In this document: positions 60,741-64,000 of the stretch, one piece after another
Layout: the number at the start of each line of letters is the position of its first letter
Position numbering within the stretch: position 1 is the stretch's first letter
Source of the DNA: JACVRW01 sp963734025
Lineage (GTDB): Bacteria; Actinomycetota; Thermoleophilia; Solirubrobacterales; Thermoleophilaceae
NCBI GenBank assembly: GCA_963734025.1
Contig: CAVTFR010000009.1
Location: forward strand, 62,001-126,000
Direction: 5' to 3'
DNA length: 64,000 nucleotides
Translations under genes and position numbers: made by a program
Notes under the pieces: model-generated
Databases searched by the model: none
Seen by the model: the letters and a program-made list of their open reading frames with translations, nothing else
What the model was told of the DNA's origin: nothing

Positions 60741-61994
60741 GTGCTCGACCTGAGGCAGCTCCGAGTGGACCCCCAGCCGGCGCGCGAGGCGCTTGCCCGT
60801 CGCGGCGTCGATCCGGCGATCCTCGACGAGGCGCTCGAGCTCGACGAGCGGCGCCGCGCGATCCTGCCGGAGCTCGAGGAGCTGCGGCGAGCGAAGAACG
60901 AGGCCTCGAAGCGGATCGGCGAGCTGCACCGCTCGGGTGAGGATGCCTCCGATGCGATCGCCGAGGTGCGCAGCGCATCGGGGCGCGAGAAGGAGCTCGC
61001 CGAGGAGCTCGGGTCGGTCGAGGAGCGCCGCGCGGCGGCGCTCGCGGCACTACCCAACCTGCCCGACCCGAGCGCGCCGCCGGCCGACGAGGTGCTGCGC
61101 GTGGTCGGCGAGCCGGGCGCGGAGGGACGCGACCATGTCGAGCTGCTCGGCGACCTGGTCGACCTCGAGACGGGGGCCCGTGTGGCCGGCTCGCGCTTCG
61201 CGTATCTCAAGGGGCCGGTCGTGAGGCTGCAGTTCGCCCTCGTGCAGTGGGCGCTCGCGCTCCTCGGGGAGAAGGGATTCACGCCGGTAGTGCCGCCGGT
61301 ACTGGTGCGCGAGCAGGCGCTCTTCGGAACGGGCATGCTGCCCGACACCGAGCAGCAGATCTACCGCGTCCCGGACGACGACCTGTACCTGGCCGGCACC
61401 TCCGAGGTGCCGCTCGCGTCGCTCCACGGGGGCGAGATCCTGGCTCCGGGAGAGCTGCCGCTCCGTTACGCGGGCGTCTCCACCTGCTTCCGCCGCGAGG
61501 CGGGCGCGGCCGGCAAGGACACGCGCGGGATCTTCCGCGTCCACCAGTTCGACAAGGTCGAGATGTTCTCGTTCGTCGCGCCCGACGCATCCGTCGAGGA
61601 GCACGAGCGCCTGCTCTCGATAGAGGAGGAGATCCTCGGCGCGCTCGAGCTCCCCTACCGCGTCGTCAACATCGCGGTGGACGACCTTGGCGCGTCCGCG
61701 ACCAAGAAGTACGACCTCGAGGCGTGGCTGCCGGGACAGGGACGCTTCCGCGAGCTGACCTCGACATCCAACACGACCGACTTCCAGGCCCGCCGCCTCG
61801 ACATCCGCCAACGCCCCGCCGAGGGCGAGGCGCCGCGGCACGTCCACACGCTGAACGGAACCGCGGTCGCGATCGGCCGGACGATCATTGCGATCGTCGA
61901 GAACCACCAGCAGGACGACGGCAGCATCGTTGTGCCGGAAGTGCTCCATCCGTTCGGCGCGCCGGAGCGGATCGCGGCCGCGGACGGCGCCTAG
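60741..61994 (+). CDS. serS: Seryl-tRNA synthetase
   Basis: 417 residues. The N-terminal coiled-coil arm (about 25-100, rich in E, R and A) binds the long variable arm of tRNA-Ser. The class II catalytic core has TSEVPLASLHGGEIL, motif 2 CFRREAGAAGKDTRGIFRVH followed by QFDKVEMF, and motif 3 region GTAVAIGRTIIAIVENHQQD with a following DGSIVVPEVLHPF. GTG 60741 precedes LDLRQLRVDPQPAREAL. The tRNA-Ser gene starts 17 nt after its stop, an apt neighbour. Confidence 0.97.
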   Translation: MLDLRQLRVDPQPAREALARRGVDPAILDEALELDERRRAILPELEELRRAKNEASKRIGELHRSGEDASDAIAEVRSASGREKELAEELGSVEERRAAALAALPNLPDPSAPPADEVLRVVGEPGAEGRDHVELLGDLVDLETGARVAGSRFAYLKGPVVRLQFALVQWALALLGEKGFTPVVPPVLVREQALFGTGMLPDTEQQIYRVPDDDLYLAGTSEVPLASLHGGEILAPGELPLRYAGVSTCFRREAGAAGKDTRGIFRVHQFDKVEMFSFVAPDASVEEHERLLSIEEEILGALELPYRVVNIAVDDLGASATKKYDLEAWLPGQGRFRELTSTSNTTDFQARRLDIRQRPAEGEAPRHVHTLNGTAVAIGRTIIAIVENHQQDDGSIVVPEVLHPFGAPERIAAADGA

Positions 61995-62010
61995 GATTCG
62001 AGGCCGCCCC

Positions 62011-62099
62011 GGAGGGGTGGCAGAGTCCGGTCGATTGCAGCTGCCTTGAAAGCAGCCGGCCTCGCAAGAGGCCCGGGGGTTCGAATCCCTCCCCCTCCG
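62011..62099 (+). tRNA. tRNA-Ser (anticodon UGA)
   Basis: 89 nt folding as a class II tRNA. The acceptor arm is GGAGGGG with CCCCTCC and discriminator G; the anticodon stem is GCTGC/GCAGC with loop CTTGAAA and anticodon TGA at 62047-62049. The variable arm is long, as required for serine, and the T loop is TTCGAAT. CCA is not encoded. It lies just after serS, possibly in the same transcript. Confidence 0.95.
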
Positions 62100-62208
62100 C
62101 TTCCGCAACCTCGCTGTTAAGGGTCGCCGTCCTCCGGTCGATAACGGCTCAACTGGCCTGAAGACCAACCAGACCTGCACCCCCCGGTGAGGTCCCCAAG
62201 GAGGACCG

Positions 62209-63366
62209 ATGTTTCCGACTCGCAAGCTGCGGGTGGCGCTGATCGCTGCCCTCGCATGCACTGTCGCCGTGCTGCCGAGCGCCGGAGAGGCGTTCGCTGC
62301 TGCCAAGCCCAGCACCCGGCTCTACGCGTGCATGAAGCGCTCGACCGGCAAGGTCCGCTTCATCAGCAAGACCACCCGCTGCAAGCGCGGTGAGAAGAAG
62401 ATTTCCTTCAAGGCGCCGGCCGGCAACAACGGCTCCTCCGGATCGCAGGGCCTCCGGGGCCTGACCGGTCCGCAGGGTGCTCCCGGCGCGCAGGGCGCCC
62501 CGGGCGCCGATGGCGCTCAGGGTGCTCCTGGCGCTGATGGCGCTCAGGGCCTCCAAGGGCCGGTCGGCGCGAATGGTGGCGACGGTGCCAACGGCGCTGA
62601 TGGTGCAGACGGCGTGGACGGTGCCGACGGCGTTGATGGTGCCGACGGCGCTGACGGTGCCGACGGCGCGGACGGTGCCGACGGCGCTGAGGGGCCGCAG
62701 GGCGATGAAGGTGCCGACGGCGGAGGGCGACCAGGGCGACCAGGGCGACAAGGGCGACCAGGGCGACAAGGGCGACTAGGGTCCGCAGGGGCTCCAGGGA
62801 CTCCAGGGCGAGAAGGGCGACAAGGGCGACCCGGGTGAGAAGGGCGACCAGGGCGACCAGGGTCTCCAGGGTGTCGCCGGCGCGGACGGCGCCAACGGCG
62901 CGCAGGGCCAGCAGGGTGACCCGGGTGCTCCGGGCGCCGACGGCGCCAACGGCAACGACGGCGTCAACGGCGACCGACGGCGCTCAGGGCCCGCAGGGTC
63001 CCGTTGGTCCCGTGGGTCCGGTTGGTCCCGTGGGTCCGCAGGGTCCCGCCGGTCCGGCCGGCACGTCGAACAGCCAGCGGCCCGCCCCGACGCCGGTGAC
63101 CAACGCGGACGTGCAGGCGGGACGTGACTGTCACCGACACCACCGACTGCCCGGCGGGCAAGGTCGTGCTCGGCGGTGGATACCAGCTCACGATCGGTAC
63201 GGGTGGCTTCGGCAACACCGGTCCGCGTTTCTACGTGACCGAGTCCCGTGCAGTCGACGCCGACACCTGGCAGGTCTCGCTGTTCGTCTGGTCGACCTTC
63301 GGCGGCACCAACGGCACCACACAGGACGACGCCACCGTCGCGGCGCAGGTCATCTGCACCGTCTGA
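62209..63366 (+). pseudogene. Second secreted collagen-like protein, frame broken at several points
   Basis: Signal peptide (KLRVALIAALACTVAVLPSA), then a small basic head with Cys (LYACMKRSTGKVRFISKTTRCKRG, similar to short collagen-like proteins of actinobacteria). Gly-x-y triplets of the GADGADGANG and GDQGDKGD types follow. The frame shifts near 62725, 62970 and 63120, each by one extra base. An in-frame TAG lies at 62777-62779 in the second frame. The C-terminal globular domain MTVTDTTDCPAGKVVLGGGY ... VAAQVICTV ends at 63366. If the breaks are sequencing errors, the protein would be about 385 aa. Confidence 0.75.
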
Positions 63367-63386
63367 CCAACTACGAACCAAACGAG

Positions 63387-63410
63387 GCGGGAGGCCTTCG
63401 GGCCTCCCGC
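63387..63410 (+). terminator. Hairpin with TTCG tetraloop
   Basis: A perfect 10-bp stem (GCGGGAGGCC with its complement) closed by the very stable TTCG loop, 21 nt after the collagen-like stop codon and 21 nt before the lipoprotein start. It probably ends the collagen-like transcript. Confidence 0.75.
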
Positions 63411-63430
63411 TTCCCGCCTTCGGAGGAACG

Positions 63431-63844
63431 ATGAAGACCCGCCCCATCATCACCGCCGTAATCGCCCTGGCAATCACACCGCTCGCCGCGTGCGGCGGCG
63501 GAGACGACGAGAGCTCCAACGCCGACAGGTTCGAGGGCCCGGAGAAGAACGTGGCCGCCGTCGTCGACGAGCTGCAGAGCTCGAGCCGCGAGGGGGACAC
63601 GAAGACGATCTGCCGCGAGATCTTCACGGCTGACCACGCCGCGAAGGTCGCGCAGGCCGGCGGCACGAGCTGCGAGGCGAAGGCCAAGCAGGAGATCGCC
63701 CTGCCCGAGGAGACGATCGAGGTCCAGGGACTGATCGTCGACGGCTCGGGAGCAACGGCACGCGTCAAGGAGCAGACGGGCCGGGTCTCGACGCTCGTCT
63801 TCGTCAAGAGCGACGGAGACTGGCGCATCGCCGGCATCCGCTGA
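63431..63844 (+). CDS. Small lipoprotein of unknown function
   Basis: 137 residues. A signal peptide and lipobox (VIALAITPLAACGGG) are followed by a soluble domain with two cysteines (TICREIF and TSCEAKA) and a beta-rich C-terminus (STLVFVKSDGDWRIAGIR) like lumazine-binding/NTF2-like or DUF4878-type domains of actinobacterial lipoproteins. ATG 63431 has CGGAGGAACG just upstream. The precise family is not certain. Confidence 0.8.
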   Translation: MKTRPIITAVIALAITPLAACGGGDDESSNADRFEGPEKNVAAVVDELQSSSREGDTKTICREIFTADHAAKVAQAGGTSCEAKAKQEIALPEETIEVQGLIVDGSGATARVKEQTGRVSTLVFVKSDGDWRIAGIR

Positions 63845-63885
63845 CGCCAGGGGGCGAAACCCCGTCGCCTCCGCCTTCGCTCTGC

Positions 63886-64000
63886 ATGCGACGCGAGTCT
63901 GCGGGTCCCGAGCACGACGATGTCCGGGCTCTGGTCGAGGAGCTCCTGCGTACCGGCCTCATGTTCACGGATGTGCTGAGCGGCCTCCTTGACGACCTGC
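63886..64000 (+). CDS. Partial small protein running off the right edge
   Basis: From ATG 63886 the frame MRRESAGPEHDDVRALVEEL ... LMFTDVLSGLLDDL is open to the window end (38 codons). The pattern of a helical, leucine-rich segment followed by LLDDL is like short hypothetical proteins common in actinobacteria, but the identification is weak. The start codon and reading frame are plausible, not proven. Confidence 0.5.
   Translation, partial: MRRESAGPEHDDVRALVEELLRTGLMFTDVLSGLLDDL

Overview
The window is high-GC bacterial chromosome, almost completely filled with genes. Start codons are often GTG or TTG, and genes commonly overlap by 4 nt. The gene content suggests a free-living aerobic actinobacterium, most likely class Thermoleophilia (Solirubrobacterales/Gaiellales-like). 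This rests on a TrpB2-type tryptophan synthase, a 14-gene nuo operon, a DUF2277 protein, collagen-like secreted proteins, a SARP/BTAD regulator and Tat-exported sulfatase-like proteins. The lineage is an inference; there is no rRNA or other decisive marker. I see no mobile element, prophage or CRISPR array.

Layout. 1-4.2 kb: the end of an ECF sigma factor, a flippase-like membrane protein, a saccharopine-dehydrogenase-like oxidoreductase, a CBS-domain protein and a membrane protein. 4.2-9.2 kb (minus strand): a QueA-like protein and an SDR oxidoreductase, a NarL-type two-component pair and TrpB2. 9.2-15.2 kb: a GlsB-like membrane protein, ribulose-phosphate epimerase, an RTX-like exported protein, a ThyX-like protein and a PhoD-like phosphatase. 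15.2-24 kb: proline catabolism (proline dehydrogenase and P5C dehydrogenase), a small RYDGGPEE-repeat protein divergent from a large SARP regulator, and a PHP phosphoesterase-APS kinase fusion. 24-34.7 kb: DUF2277, a GH6-like protein, an operon of two degenerate sulfatases with an MFS exporter, a collagen-like protein and a glycerophosphodiesterase-phytase-like fusion. 34.7-36.2 kb: an acyl-CoA ligase. 36.3-51.1 kb: the complete complex I operon nuoA-N on the minus strand. 51.2-59.5 kb: a transition-metal locus with a His-rich protein, CbiO, CbiQ, a PDGLE (CbiN-like) protein, CbiM, a Fur-family regulator, a NicO-type transporter, a TPR protein and DUF4331. 59.7-64 kb: an RsbW-like ATPase, a c-type cytochrome lipoprotein, serS next to tRNA-Ser(UGA), a second collagen-like gene with a broken frame, and small secreted or hypothetical proteins.

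How the genes work together. The metal locus reads as one regulon. The Fur-family gene heads a CbiMNQO operon. A related palindromic motif (TCGCAAyTGCrAC) lies just upstream of fur and again upstream of the DUF4331-TPR-NicO operon. The PHP-CysC fusion joins predicted PAPS synthesis to a domain family that can degrade the by-product pAp.

Caution on sequence quality. Several genes carry single-base frame breaks: nuoN, the NicO gene, the SDR next to QueA, and both collagen-like genes. Most are net +1. The three outside the collagen-like genes lie in genes that otherwise look intact, which points to residual indels in the assembly rather than biology. As one result, the SDR and QueA genes read as a single fused ORF; I annotate them as two.
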